From NCBI GenBank assembly GCA_030695415.1, contig JAUYQZ010000032.1, positions 30,369 to 94,368 on the forward strand: a stretch of DNA of 64,000 bases, written 5' to 3'. The translations under genes and the position numbers were made by a program. This DNA comes from Hylemonella sp. GTDB taxonomy: Bacteria; Pseudomonadota; Gammaproteobacteria; Burkholderiales; Burkholderiaceae_C. Below, piece by piece: positions 19,054 to 27,142 of this stretch; within the stretch, counting starts at the first letter, position 1; each line of letters opens with the position of its first letter. Below the pieces are notes generated by a model. That model was not told the origin of the DNA, ran no database searches, and saw nothing but the letters and a program-made list of their open reading frames with translations.

Positions 19054-20448
19054 GTGCAACGCGAACGCCTTACCCCTGAACGGATCCGCCGCTTCGCCTG
19101 TCCCGTGGGTGTGAAGCAGTCGTTCCTTTGGGATACAGACGCTCCCCGCCTTGCCGTACGCGCCACCGCCGGGGCCAAGTCTTTCGTCTTCGAGGCGAAG
19201 CTTCACCGCCAGACAATCCGGCTGACCATAGGTGACGTGCGGGCATGGAACCTCGATGACGCACGCGCTGCAGCCCGCCGGCTGCAGACCTTGGTCGACC
19301 AGGGCATCGACCCGCGCGAAGAACGCGCAGCGCGCATGGCAGAGATCACCACCAGACGTGAAAAGGCAGAGACGGCAGAATTGACCGTCGGCGAGGTGTG
19401 GAACGCGTATGTCGAGGCGCGCACGCCGAAGTGGGGAGCGCGGCATCTGCGCAACCACATGGCCATGGTCAAGGCCGGAGGCGCACCGCGCAGTCGCGGC
19501 AGAAGGAAGGGCGAATCCGATGTGGTTCAGCCTGGCCCGCTTCACGACCTGCTCTCGCTGAAGCTGAGCGACCTGGATACGAAGGCCGTGCGCGAGTGGC
19601 TTGAACCGCTGGCAGAGCGCGCGCCGACGACAGCGGCACAGACCTACCGCGCCCTGCGCGCTTTCATCGGATGGTGTGCTGCATCGGAGAAGTTCGCCGC
19701 GCTCACGCATGCGGACGCCTGCTCGCGACGCATGGCCAGCGATGTCCTACCGAAGGCGAAGCCCAAGACGGACTGCATGCAGCGCGAGCAGCTGAAGCTG
19801 TGGTTCGAGAAGGTGCGCGCCCTTTCGAATCCGGTGCACTCCGCCTATCTGCAGGCGCTGCTGCTGACCGGCGCGCGGCGCGAGGAACTGGCCGGCCTGC
19901 GCTGGACCGACGTCGACTTCAAGTGGAAGAGCCTGACCATCCGCGACAAGGTGGAAGGCCTGCGAACCATCCCGCTCACGCCCTATGTGGCCAGCCTGCT
20001 GCGCGACCTGAAGCGAAGGCACGATGCCGAGGCGAAGAGGGTGCGAACCCTGCACGGCTCGGACCAGGAGAAGGAAAAGGAACGCGCGGTGCGCGCGCTC
20101 CCTTGGGTCTTCAGCAGCCCGATGGCGGCGTCCGGCCGCCTGCAAGAGCCGCGCATCGCCCACAACAAGGCATTGACCGCGGCAGGTCTTCCGCAGCTGT
20201 CTCTCCATGGTCTGCGCCGTTCATTCGGCACGCTCTCGGAATGGGTGGAGGTCCCGGCTGGCATCGTCGCGCAACTCATGGGTCACAAGCCGTCCGCCAT
20301 TGCAGAGAAGCATTACCGGCAGAGGCCGCTGGACCTGCTGCGCATGTGGCACACGAAAATTGAAGGCTGGATGCTCGAGCAGGCCGGCATCGAACAGCCG
20401 AAACCTGACGAAGGGGCGCCTGTGCTGCGCGTCGTGGCCACCAGCTGA
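19054..20448 (+). CDS. Tyrosine recombinase integrase
   Basis: A 464-residue phage-type integrase of the P4/DUF4102-like group. The N-terminal arm-binding domain reads LAVRATAGAKSFVFEAKLHR. A central SAM-like core-binding region spans about residues 110-220. The catalytic domain has the first Arg in LLTGARREELAGLRW, HGLRR for the H-x-x-R motif, LMGHKPSAIAEKHY with the third His and the probable nucleophile Tyr. The start is a GTG at 19054 with GGAG about 7 bases upstream; the nearby ATG at 19034 is out of frame. It lies 170 bases inside attL, the usual position, and would catalyse integration into the tRNA-Thr gene. Confidence 0.93.
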   Translation: MQRERLTPERIRRFACPVGVKQSFLWDTDAPRLAVRATAGAKSFVFEAKLHRQTIRLTIGDVRAWNLDDARAAARRLQTLVDQGIDPREERAARMAEITTRREKAETAELTVGEVWNAYVEARTPKWGARHLRNHMAMVKAGGAPRSRGRRKGESDVVQPGPLHDLLSLKLSDLDTKAVREWLEPLAERAPTTAAQTYRALRAFIGWCAASEKFAALTHADACSRRMASDVLPKAKPKTDCMQREQLKLWFEKVRALSNPVHSAYLQALLLTGARREELAGLRWTDVDFKWKSLTIRDKVEGLRTIPLTPYVASLLRDLKRRHDAEAKRVRTLHGSDQEKEKERAVRALPWVFSSPMAASGRLQEPRIAHNKALTAAGLPQLSLHGLRRSFGTLSEWVEVPAGIVAQLMGHKPSAIAEKHYRQRPLDLLRMWHTKIEGWMLEQAGIEQPKPDEGAPVLRVVATS

Positions 20449-20552
20449 CCGATCAACACCGAGCCGGCCGGTAGCCGGCAAAAGCGGGGCCGCACGATGC
20501 GTCAACATCGCGCAGCCCCTGACCATGAAGCACCTGAAACGGAGGTAACACC

Positions 20553-20921
20553 ATGGCTGCAGCGAACATTACCAGTACCACCAGCAGGACGCCGCCCCCT
20601 GCCCTCTTTGAGCACTTCAGCGACCGTCCGACGCAGATCACCGGCCGCATGCCTGACGGCTCCATGTCCCCGAAGATCGAAGAGGGCGATCTGCTGCAGA
20701 TCGAGCCCTGCGAGCAGATAAGCACCGGCGGTTTCGTCTACGCCTTCGAGTTCAACGGCCGGCAGTACGTCCGATCGCTCATGCTTGGCATGGGCGGCGA
20801 GGTCGTCGCCCACTACGCCGATCCGGTTCGCGGATCCGACACCATCCCCGCCAGCGAGGCACACAAGATCCAGCTGATCGGCCGTGTCGTCGGCGTCCTG
20901 CAGTACCGCACCGTTGCCTGA
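20553..20921 (+). CDS. Stand-alone S24/LexA-like domain protein
   Basis: A 122-residue protein with the S24 peptidase fold signature: GSMSPKIEEGDLLQIEP (putative nucleophile S37), FVYAFEFNGRQYVRSLML, and IQLIGRVVGVLQYR at the end. It has no room for an N-terminal DNA-binding helix-turn-helix. At the place where LexA/CI-type proteins have the catalytic Lys (usually V-K-R-L), this protein has R74, so self-cleavage may be lost. A GGAGGT ribosome site precedes the ATG. It could modulate another repressor or serve as an SOS-linked regulator of the element, but no HTH partner is encoded nearby apart from the AlpA-like and Mor-like proteins. Confidence 0.75.
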   Translation: MAAANITSTTSRTPPPALFEHFSDRPTQITGRMPDGSMSPKIEEGDLLQIEPCEQISTGGFVYAFEFNGRQYVRSLMLGMGGEVVAHYADPVRGSDTIPASEAHKIQLIGRVVGVLQYRTVA

Positions 20922-20931
20922 GGGAGTGACC

Positions 20932-21114
20932 ATGATGAGAAAAGCCAAGGTTGTTTTCTTCGTTGCACGCGATGAGCAGATCCAGGACACCAGCTGCGCG
21001 ATCAACCTCAGATTGTTGAAGCCCTTCGCGTCGCGCTTTCAAGCTCGGAAAGCGAAAAAGCGCATGATCCATCGCTGGCCAGACGCCTACTGCTTGAAGT
21101 CGCGGCTCATCTGA
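20932..21114 (+). CDS. Small basic hypothetical protein
   Basis: A 60-residue Lys/Arg-rich protein starting MMRKAKVVFFVARDEQ, 10 bases after the S24-like gene with AGGGAG upstream of the ATG, so translation is likely. I recognise no family. The basic C-terminal half (FQARKAKKRMIHRW) could bind nucleic acid, but this is speculation. Confidence 0.5.
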   Translation: MMRKAKVVFFVARDEQIQDTSCAINLRLLKPFASRFQARKAKKRMIHRWPDAYCLKSRLI

Positions 21115-21132
21115 CACCGGGCCGCTGACACC

Positions 21133-21525
21133 GTGCCTACAGTCGATGAGGTGGCCAGCCGCTGGAGTGCCGGCGCGCTGGTCATCGTGAAGATGGACGT
21201 GGAGACGATTTACCGCGCCGCTGCATTCGTCTTCGGGGACGGCGATGGCCTCGTCTGGGTGGAGCCTCACTATCTCGACCCCTACGGCGCGGCGACACCA
21301 GCGATGCACTGCGCCCGAGCAGCCCAGGTGCATCAGTTCGGCACGGCCTTCAACATCCTGGCCAACGGCGGCACCTGGACGGTCACGCTCGCCGACTACA
21401 TCCCTGAGGAAGACGGGGACCAGATCGGCGAGCAGATCGCGTTCCTGTTCGATCGGCTCGCCGCTGAAGGCACCACCTGGCACGCCGAGCGCGAGCGGGT
21501 GCGCGGTCTGGTACTGGACAACTGA
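21133..21525 (+). CDS. Hypothetical element protein
   Basis: A 130-residue acidic protein with a GTG start at 21133, 18 bases after the previous gene. The sequence (GDGLVWVEPHYLDPYG, FGTAFNILANGGTWTVTLADYI) looks like a compact soluble domain. I do not recognise it. It is in line with the rightward genes of the element and its codon use resembles them. Confidence 0.55.
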   Translation: MPTVDEVASRWSAGALVIVKMDVETIYRAAAFVFGDGDGLVWVEPHYLDPYGAATPAMHCARAAQVHQFGTAFNILANGGTWTVTLADYIPEEDGDQIGEQIAFLFDRLAAEGTTWHAERERVRGLVLDN

Positions 21526-21618
21526 GCAGCACGCCGCGCCTACTCCGACGGGAGGAAAACCGGGATCCCTTGCCCGGCCGGCGCGGCACCTCCACAAGGG
21601 GCGCGAAAGGAAGCGCGA

Positions 21619-22383
21619 ATGTCTATCAGTAGGTTCATGACGTTGCAGAAGGCCGCACAGGCTCTGGAAACCGACGAAAGGGAAGTTCTTGCGTTGGTCG
21701 CGGAGGATCGGCTTCGGTGCGGTGTGTTTTCGAAGTGGTACGGCCAAGCCATGCCGGCAGCTGGCGGAAGGTGGGAGGGAGGTGTGTCCAAGTACCACGG
21801 CCCAAAAATCTCACGCGATGCCACGTTCCACTACGAAAATAAGGAAACCAAAGAACAGTTCTATGTCAGGCGAAGTCTGTCCTCTCAGTTCTGGTTTCTT
21901 GAGCACCACGACGCGTACTTGATCGCCACGTCGCCCGATGGGGCCGTGGAAGTTGGATTCCTTGTCCCCGAGGACGGAGCGAAGCTCCACGAACAAGATC
22001 CCGAACGCTTCCCGATGCCTGACTTCGTCCTGTGGCTTGAGACAGGAGAGGGGGCGCAAGACGAGCCACGGCGCATCACCTGCGGCGACCTTTTGTTTCG
22101 GCGGATCGACATCCAAGCGTTGAAGCTACAGGAGGCAGAGAACGACCGCGACGCCACCAGTGCCACCGGAGACCGCCTGTTCATGTCGAACGACCTTATC
22201 CGCATGAACCGCGCATCCCGGAAATGGTGGGCGAACGCCGACAGGGATGATCGAACCACACACCCCCGAAACAGCGAGGTGGAGGAGTGGTTGAAAAGCG
22301 ACGGGATGTCGGAAACCAAGGCCGCGTCTGCAGCATCGCTCATTCGTCCGGAATGGGCGGTGAAAGGACGTCGAGCTGACTAA
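21619..22383 (+). CDS. Hypothetical mobile-element protein with HTH-like N-terminus
   Basis: A 254-residue soluble protein. The N-terminal 35 residues (FMTLQKAAQALETDEREVLALVAEDRL) could form a helix-turn-helix. The C-terminal region has a block reading KWWANADRDDRTTHP, then EVEEWL, then a terminal IIRPEWA-like SLIRPEWAVKGR; from memory this recurs at the C-termini of uncharacterised proteins in proteobacterial mobile elements. The middle part is rich in aromatic residues. GC content is lower than the neighbouring host genes. It is the last gene before a 138-base regulatory gap, so it may be an early or regulatory gene. Function unknown. Confidence 0.6.
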   Translation: MSISRFMTLQKAAQALETDEREVLALVAEDRLRCGVFSKWYGQAMPAAGGRWEGGVSKYHGPKISRDATFHYENKETKEQFYVRRSLSSQFWFLEHHDAYLIATSPDGAVEVGFLVPEDGAKLHEQDPERFPMPDFVLWLETGEGAQDEPRRITCGDLLFRRIDIQALKLQEAENDRDATSATGDRLFMSNDLIRMNRASRKWWANADRDDRTTHPRNSEVEEWLKSDGMSETKAASAASLIRPEWAVKGRRAD

Positions 22384-22428
22384 TATCCGCCCCCTATTTC
22401 CCTTGTCCAGAAAGGGTTTCAGAAATAC

Positions 22429-22446
22429 CTGACCTTTAAAGGTCAG
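22429..22446. promoter_or_regulatory. 18-bp perfect palindrome (candidate operator)
   Basis: CTGACCTTTAAAGGTCAG is a perfect 18-bp palindrome in the 138-base gap upstream of the AlpA-like gene. It is preceded by a CCCTT...AAGGG inverted repeat at about 22401-22417. The gap separates two gene groups of the element, so this is a strong candidate operator for the replication/tail operon. The binding protein is unknown; the S24-like and AlpA-like products are candidates. Confidence 0.55.
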
Positions 22447-22521
22447 TCCAATTGGCTATTACAGCAAGTCGTTTCTGTTGAATCTCCCCCCCACGCATAG
22501 TCACACAGGGGAATTTCAACC

Positions 22522-22737
22522 ATGTCCGCACGCTTCTACAGCACTATCGAGGCCGCCAACGCCACGCGGTCGAGCACTTCGACTTGGCGCAAGAACTATT
22601 GCCAGAATGGCCACCATCACGGAATCAAGCCAGTAAAGCAGCCGAGTGGCCGTCTGCTCTGGCCGGCCGACCAAGTCGACCGCCTCCTCTCCGGCGAACC
22701 GATCGAAGCCATTCAAACCGCCGCGCAGCGCGTCTGA
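22522..22737 (+). CDS. AlpA-like / excisionase-type DNA-binding protein
   Basis: A 71-residue protein with the winged-helix pattern of small MerR/AlpA/excisionase-type proteins: STWRKNYCQNGHHHGIK followed by SGRLLWPADQVDRLLSG, in which the wing and recognition helix precede a target-binding segment. Its position just after a palindromic operator and before the replication genes suggests it regulates the element or promotes excision. In Gram-negative phage-inducible islands AlpA is the induction regulator; this is a family parallel, not proof. Confidence 0.65.
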   Translation: MSARFYSTIEAANATRSSTSTWRKNYCQNGHHHGIKPVKQPSGRLLWPADQVDRLLSGEPIEAIQTAAQRV

Positions 22738-22746
22738 GGCCTCGCC

Positions 22747-23340
22747 ATGAGCATGCGCATCGAGGCATCCGGCGACGGCGCGGAGAAGAAGCTGAAGGAC
22801 GTGCTGGCGGCCAGCCGGTCCGCGCGGATGTACGACAGCGTCGGCGCGGGTCTGAAGACCCTGATCGACCTGGGCTTCAACTTCTCGCGAGACCCCTACG
22901 GCCAGCAGTGGGCGCCGCTGAAGTTTCGAGGCCTACGGCGCACGGACAACGGCGCCAAGATCAGCCGGACCGGCCGGCAACAGGCCGCAGCGAATCGCGC
23001 AGGCCGTGCCGGTCAGCCGCTGCGTGACACTGGCCGGCTGCAGCGCAGCATTACCTACAAGGCGGATGCGGACGGCGTCACCGTCGGAACGAATCTGCGT
23101 ACCAAGAGCGGCGTCAGCATTCCAGCGGTGCACCAGTACGGCGCCGTGATCCTTCCGAAGAAGGGCAAGTACCTGACCTTCCCTGGACCGAACGGCACGC
23201 TGGTGTTCGCCAAGAAGTCAGTCATACCGCGCAGGGCATTCATGCCCCTGACCGAGACAGGCACGGTCGTCCTGCCGCAGTCGTGGGACTCAGCGGTCAT
23301 CGCGCGAGTCCGGGACTTCATGCTGCGGAGCATGCGGTGA
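22747..23340 (+). CDS. Phage virion morphogenesis / tail completion protein (Mu gpG-like)
   Basis: A 197-residue protein matching phage virion morphogenesis proteins (tail completion): PYGQQWAPLKFRGLRR, PLRDTGRLQRSITYKADADGVTVGTN, VHQYGAV and a late RRAFMPLTE block. These proteins complete the tail at the head-tail joining end. It starts 9 bases after the AlpA-like gene and its stop overlaps the next gene's GTG (GTGA). It is unusual to find this structural gene at the head of the replication gene string rather than with other tail genes. Confidence 0.85.
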   Translation: MSMRIEASGDGAEKKLKDVLAASRSARMYDSVGAGLKTLIDLGFNFSRDPYGQQWAPLKFRGLRRTDNGAKISRTGRQQAAANRAGRAGQPLRDTGRLQRSITYKADADGVTVGTNLRTKSGVSIPAVHQYGAVILPKKGKYLTFPGPNGTLVFAKKSVIPRRAFMPLTETGTVVLPQSWDSAVIARVRDFMLRSMR

Positions 23341-23507
23341 GGCTCAGCGGATCCACGCGGCAGAGAAAGCCGAAAGCCTGGGCGAAGAAGAAGCCTACGC
23401 AGACCTATGAACGTCTGAAAGAAGAGTGGGTCGAGCGTAACCCGAACGCGTCACCACAGCAGTACGCCGAAGCAATGCGCGCGATCGCCCGAAAGGCACG
23501 CACGTGA
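23337..23507 (+). CDS. Small basic protein between tail-completion and replication genes
   Basis: A 56-residue, very basic N-terminal half (RQRKPKAWAKKKPTQTYERLKEEWVERNP) with a GTG start overlapping the previous stop (GTGA) and its own stop overlapping the next GTG (GTGA). This double coupling supports it being translated. I recognise no family. Confidence 0.55.
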   Translation: MRLSGSTRQRKPKAWAKKKPTQTYERLKEEWVERNPNASPQQYAEAMRAIARKART

Positions 23508-24406
23508 ATCGCCCTTCTTTTCAGTTCTACCCGGGTGACTGGGCGTCGAATCCGAACCTCAAGCGCTGCACGTTCGAGGAGCGAGGCATCTGGCTGGAGG
23601 TCATGTGCCTGATGCACGATCAGCCCGAATACGGCGTGCTGCGCTGGCCCCTGAAGGAAATCGCACAGGCGGTCGGATGCCGAGCTGCAAACCTTCAGAG
23701 CCTTGCGCGCAAGACCGTGCTGAAGGGATCCGACGACTATCTGCACGAACCGTTCGTCTACACGCCCCGCAGCGGTCGAAAGGACGGTGAGCCTGTCACG
23801 CTGATCGGAGCGCAACCCGGCCCGATTTGGTACTCAAGCCGCATGGTGAAGGACGAACACAACCGCCTCACGCGCGGTCTGTCCGGCGGCGATCCAGATG
23901 CATCAAAGGGCACACCGAAGTCATCACCAAAGGCATCACCCAAGGGGGGCATTGGTGAATCCTTGGGTGCCCCCTTTGGTCCCCGTGGTTCTTCATCTTC
24001 ACCTTCAGGTAGTGAACCGATGTCTGTCGACATCGGTGGTGCTCAGGCTGCGCCCGAACACCGCAGTCCTGACTGCCCGCATCAGGAGATCATCGGCCTG
24101 TACGCCCGGCATTTGCCGATGCTCCCACAGCCGCGGATCTGGAACGGCCAGCGAGCCGCAAGCCTGAAGGCGCGCTGGCGGTGGGTACTCACCGCCAAAC
24201 GCCCCAACGGCGAAAGGTACGCGACTGACTCCACGAGCGCGCTGGCCTTCTTCGATCGATTGTTCTGCTACGTCGCCAAGTCGGATTTCCTGACAGGCCG
24301 TAACGGTGAGTGGCTGGGCTGCGACCTGCCGTGGCTTGTGAAGGATGAGAACTTCGCCAAGGTCTTGGAAGGCAAGTACGTGAACCGGCAAGAGGTCGCG
24401 GCATGA
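23504..24406 (+). CDS. Phage replication initiator-like protein
   Basis: A 300-residue protein. The N-terminal domain (FQFYPGDWASNPNLKRCTFEERGIWLEVMCLMHDQPEYGVLRW) is of the DUF1376/replication-protein type and likely a winged helix that binds origin DNA. A Pro/Ser/Gly-rich linker (about 128-165) follows, and the C-terminal domain (NGQRAASLKARW, FDRLFCYVAKSDFLTG) resembles the C-terminal part of phage O/DnaT-like replication proteins that contact helicase. The GTG start overlaps the previous stop, and its stop overlaps the dnaB-like ATG, so initiator and helicase are produced together. The pairing with a DnaB-like gene strongly supports a replication module. Confidence 0.8.
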   Translation: MNRPSFQFYPGDWASNPNLKRCTFEERGIWLEVMCLMHDQPEYGVLRWPLKEIAQAVGCRAANLQSLARKTVLKGSDDYLHEPFVYTPRSGRKDGEPVTLIGAQPGPIWYSSRMVKDEHNRLTRGLSGGDPDASKGTPKSSPKASPKGGIGESLGAPFGPRGSSSSPSGSEPMSVDIGGAQAAPEHRSPDCPHQEIIGLYARHLPMLPQPRIWNGQRAASLKARWRWVLTAKRPNGERYATDSTSALAFFDRLFCYVAKSDFLTGRNGEWLGCDLPWLVKDENFAKVLEGKYVNRQEVAA

Positions 24407-25791
24407 ACGCCCCCGAGCTCCGATTTCCCCCGCACAGCATCGAGGCCGAACAGTCGCTGATCGGCGCGCTGCTTCTGGACAACAACGCATGGGACCGCGT
24501 CGACGGCTTGGTCACCGGCGCGGACTTTTTCCGAGACGACCACCGGCGGATCTTCACGCACATCGCCGCGCAGATCCTCAGCGGCAAGCCGGCCGATCTG
24601 GTGACGGTGCATGCCGCGATGGAACAGTCCGGAGAGGCGGAGCGCTGCGGCGGACTCGCCTACCTTGGCGAGATCGCGAACAACACGCCCAGCGCAGCGA
24701 ATATCCGGGCCTACGCGGCGACGATTCGCGATCGTGCATGCCGTCGCACCGGTCAGGGCGAAGCGGAGACGCTGGCGGTCCGATACGCAGCCGGCGATGT
24801 GTCGCACGAGGCGTTCGCCGCCGGTCTGGAGCAGATCGCGGCACGAGCGATCGACACCGAGCGCGATGAGCCCCTGCTGCTGGCCGACTCAATGCGCGAA
24901 GCCTTGTTGCTGATCGACGAGCGCGCGAACCGTGGCGGCGGCATCACTGGCCTGCCATCCGGCATTCCGGACCTGGACGCGCTGACCGGCGGCTTCGAGC
25001 CTGGCCAGCTGATCATCCTTGCCGCACGTCCAGGGGTCGGGAAAACCGCGCTCGCGCTGGGCATTGCCGACCAAGCGGCCCGAGCCGACCGCCCCGTTCT
25101 CTTCTGCTCGCTCGAGATGCCCAAACGCGAGCTGGCGATGCGCGTGCTGGCGCAGCGGACTGGCGTGTCGGTGCATGCCATGCGGGCCGGCACCCGCGAC
25201 GAAGGGCATTGGTCCGCGCTGACGCGAGCGGCCGGCGAAGCAGCCCGGCAGCGGCTGTTCATCGACGACAAGCCCGCCATCACCCTCGCCTACCTGCGAG
25301 CACGCGCGAAGCGCCTGGCGCGCAAGCATGGCCTGCAGCTGATCGTCGTCGACTACATCGGGCTGATGCGCGGAGAAGGCCAGAACCGCACGCAGGAACT
25401 GGGCTCGATCAGCCGCGGATTGAAGGCGCTGGCCAAGGAACTGCAGGTGCCTGTCCTCGCCTGCGCGCAGCTCAACCGCGCTGTCGAGAGTCGCAACGAC
25501 AGGCGCCCGCATCTGCACGATCTTCGGGACTCCGGCGAGATCGAGCAAGACGCCGACATCGTGCTGATGCTCCACCGCGAAGAGATGACAAACAGCGCGC
25601 CCGAATGGAAGGGCGTCGGCGAACTGTTCATGCGCAAGCACCGCAACGGGCCGACCGGTGACGTCTGGCTTCGGTACATCCATCACAGAACCCTTTTCGT
25701 GCCCGGCGATGGATGCGGACCGGCACGCGACCAGGCAATACCGCGCGACGCGTTTCACCGCGCCCATCGAGACCGAGGCTTCGACGGATAG
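24403..25791 (+). CDS. Replicative DNA helicase, DnaB-like
   Basis: A 462-residue DnaB-family helicase. The N-terminal domain begins FPPHSIEAEQSLIGALLLDN, typical of DnaB. The RecA-like domain has a Walker A motif AARPGVGKTALA, VLFCSLEMPKRELAMRVL, Walker B LIVVDYIGLMRG, and the LRDSGEIEQDADIVLMLHRE block. All motor motifs are intact. It overlaps the initiator gene by 4 bases. This is an element-encoded helicase distinct from the host dnaB; autonomous replication of the excised element is likely. The last 25 residues are unusual in sequence and rich in Arg and His. Confidence 0.92.
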   Translation: MNAPELRFPPHSIEAEQSLIGALLLDNNAWDRVDGLVTGADFFRDDHRRIFTHIAAQILSGKPADLVTVHAAMEQSGEAERCGGLAYLGEIANNTPSAANIRAYAATIRDRACRRTGQGEAETLAVRYAAGDVSHEAFAAGLEQIAARAIDTERDEPLLLADSMREALLLIDERANRGGGITGLPSGIPDLDALTGGFEPGQLIILAARPGVGKTALALGIADQAARADRPVLFCSLEMPKRELAMRVLAQRTGVSVHAMRAGTRDEGHWSALTRAAGEAARQRLFIDDKPAITLAYLRARAKRLARKHGLQLIVVDYIGLMRGEGQNRTQELGSISRGLKALAKELQVPVLACAQLNRAVESRNDRRPHLHDLRDSGEIEQDADIVLMLHREEMTNSAPEWKGVGELFMRKHRNGPTGDVWLRYIHHRTLFVPGDGCGPARDQAIPRDAFHRAHRDRGFDG

Positions 25792-25832
25792 CCAACAACA
25801 ACCACAGACAACCCCCACACGAAGGAACCACG

Positions 25833-26525
25833 ATGACGACCACGAAGGAAACGAAGAAAGCCGTTCAGGAAGCTGCACAGCTGCTGGAGCTGAAGCGGAT
25901 GGACGCGCAGCGCATCAGCGATCTGATCAACGCGCAGCCGGCCGCATTCGACGCCCGGCGCCTCGCCAAGGCACGCGAGAAGGCGGAAGACCTGAGCGCC
26001 GCCGTCATGCTTGGCGAGGCATCACGCGAAGCGCTCGATGACGCGCGCGCGGACGTCGCCAGCCTTGAATTCGAAGAATCCACCGCAGCGTTCGAGGCGC
26101 GCCAGTTTGCCGAAGGTCGCGCAGGCCTCGAGCGTCGTTTGTCAGAGGCGCATGGCGCGATCGAGGACGCCGAACAGGAGCTGATCGAGGCGACAGGCAC
26201 ATGGCTGAATGCCGAGTTGGAGGATGCGGACCGGGAATACACAAAGGCCGCGCAGAAGGCCGCCGAAGCGCTCGTTCGCGTCAAGACCATCGGCGCCATG
26301 CTGGATTACCGCAGCGCATGCCCAACGGCGACGAGTTGCAGCATCGATATTCGGCTTCCCGTGATTGGCCCCGTCAGTCTCGCCGAAAGCGCAGGAACGG
26401 TCGGCGGCGGTCTTCGCGGCGTCGTGGTCGCCTTCACGAGGAAGGATTCCGAACTGTCACGCACCCAGCTGCTGATCGATTTCAAAAACCTTGGCGCGTT
26501 GTGGCCGTTGCGGCTCGACCGGTAA
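25833..26525 (+). CDS. Alpha-helical coiled-coil element protein
   Basis: A 230-residue protein. Residues about 1-150 are strongly Ala/Glu/Arg-rich with coiled-coil character (KAREKAEDLSAAVMLGEASREALDDARADVASLEFEES). The C-terminal part is less helical (IDIRLPVIGPVSLAES). The start is the ATG at 25833 with GAAGGAA upstream; it follows the helicase by 41 bases. The coiled coil recalls scaffold or phage accessory proteins but I recognise no family, so no function is assigned. Confidence 0.6.
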   Translation: MTTTKETKKAVQEAAQLLELKRMDAQRISDLINAQPAAFDARRLAKAREKAEDLSAAVMLGEASREALDDARADVASLEFEESTAAFEARQFAEGRAGLERRLSEAHGAIEDAEQELIEATGTWLNAELEDADREYTKAAQKAAEALVRVKTIGAMLDYRSACPTATSCSIDIRLPVIGPVSLAESAGTVGGGLRGVVVAFTRKDSELSRTQLLIDFKNLGALWPLRLDR

Positions 26526-26537
26526 CCGAACCGATCG

Positions 26538-26586
26538 CCTGCTGCGCAAGCAGCGGGTCAGGTGCCTGAGGCCGTGGGTCTCAGGC
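26538..26586 (+). other. Two consecutive hairpins between the early and tail gene groups
   Basis: An 8-bp stem (26538-26545 with 26550-26557) closes on a GCAA tetraloop of the stable GNRA type. A second perfect 7-bp stem pairs GCCTGAG (26564-26570) with CTCAGGC (26580-26586). No T-run follows, so they are not standard terminators. They lie in the 183-base gap before the tail chaperone gene and may act as an RNA processing, attenuation or anti-termination site. Confidence 0.45.
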
Positions 26587-26708
26587 CTGGGCATCAGTCG
26601 GCGAGTCGCCCAGTTCATGAAAGCAACCCCGACAGCCGGCGGCCTTCACCTCTTCGTCTGTACCGAAGGCGCGGCCGGCAACTTTTCCATTTCACAGCAG
26701 GAGGTTTC

Positions 26709-27142
26709 ATGAGCGCAACAAAGCAGGTCGACCTTGATGGTCGCGTAGTGACAGTGCGAGAACTGACGGTCCGCGACGTGCGCGACTGGCTGGCAACGAT
26801 CGAGAGCGGACAGCAGGAAATCGACGTGGTCGGAGAGTTTCTTTTCGAGGACTGCACTGTGGATGATCTGGTGCGCATGTCCGACATGCCGCGGGAGGCA
26901 TTCGACGCCCTCACGCCCAGCCAGATCAGCCCTATTCGTGAGGCGGCGCGCGACCTGAACCCGAGTTTTTTTCGGGCCCGGGCGGCAGTCGCTGCAGCGC
27001 AAGCGTCAATCGTGCGCCAGCTGCTGTTGCCCGTGGCATCGAACGCAACGCGCTCGCCCTCGTCACCCATGGACATTCAGGGGTCTGGAACTACCCCTGG
27101 CGCGTCTATCTGACCGCACTGGAGATGCACAAGGATGGCTAA
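26709..27142 (+). CDS. Tail assembly chaperone, with predicted -1 frameshift product
   Basis: The zero-frame protein runs 26709-27113 (134 residues), starting at an ATG with AGGAGG 9 bases upstream. It looks like a tail assembly chaperone (VTVRELTVRDVRDWLATIE, DDLVRMSDMP). At codons 87-88 the mRNA reads T TTT TTT (26966-26972). A -1 slip there gives an 88+56 = 144-residue product ending at the TAA at 27140-27142. Its tail (ERNALALVTHGHSGVWNYPW, then RVYLTALEMHKDG) looks like real coding sequence, unlike the zero-frame end, which is Ser/Pro/Gly-rich. P2 gpE (91) and gpE+E' (142) use the same arrangement from a T-rich site and have similar lengths. It lies directly upstream of, and overlaps, the tape measure gene, as expected of this family. 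Confidence 0.8.
26966..26972 (+). other. Predicted -1 programmed frameshift slippery site (T7)
   Basis: Seven T residues form a T TTT TTT heptamer in the correct phase for -1 slippage (zero-frame codons TTT TTT at 26967-26972). The -1 frame is then open for 56 codons and encodes chaperone-like sequence. The position in a tail chaperone gene just before the tape measure gene is where such sites occur in P2, lambda and other tailed phages. Confidence 0.72.
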
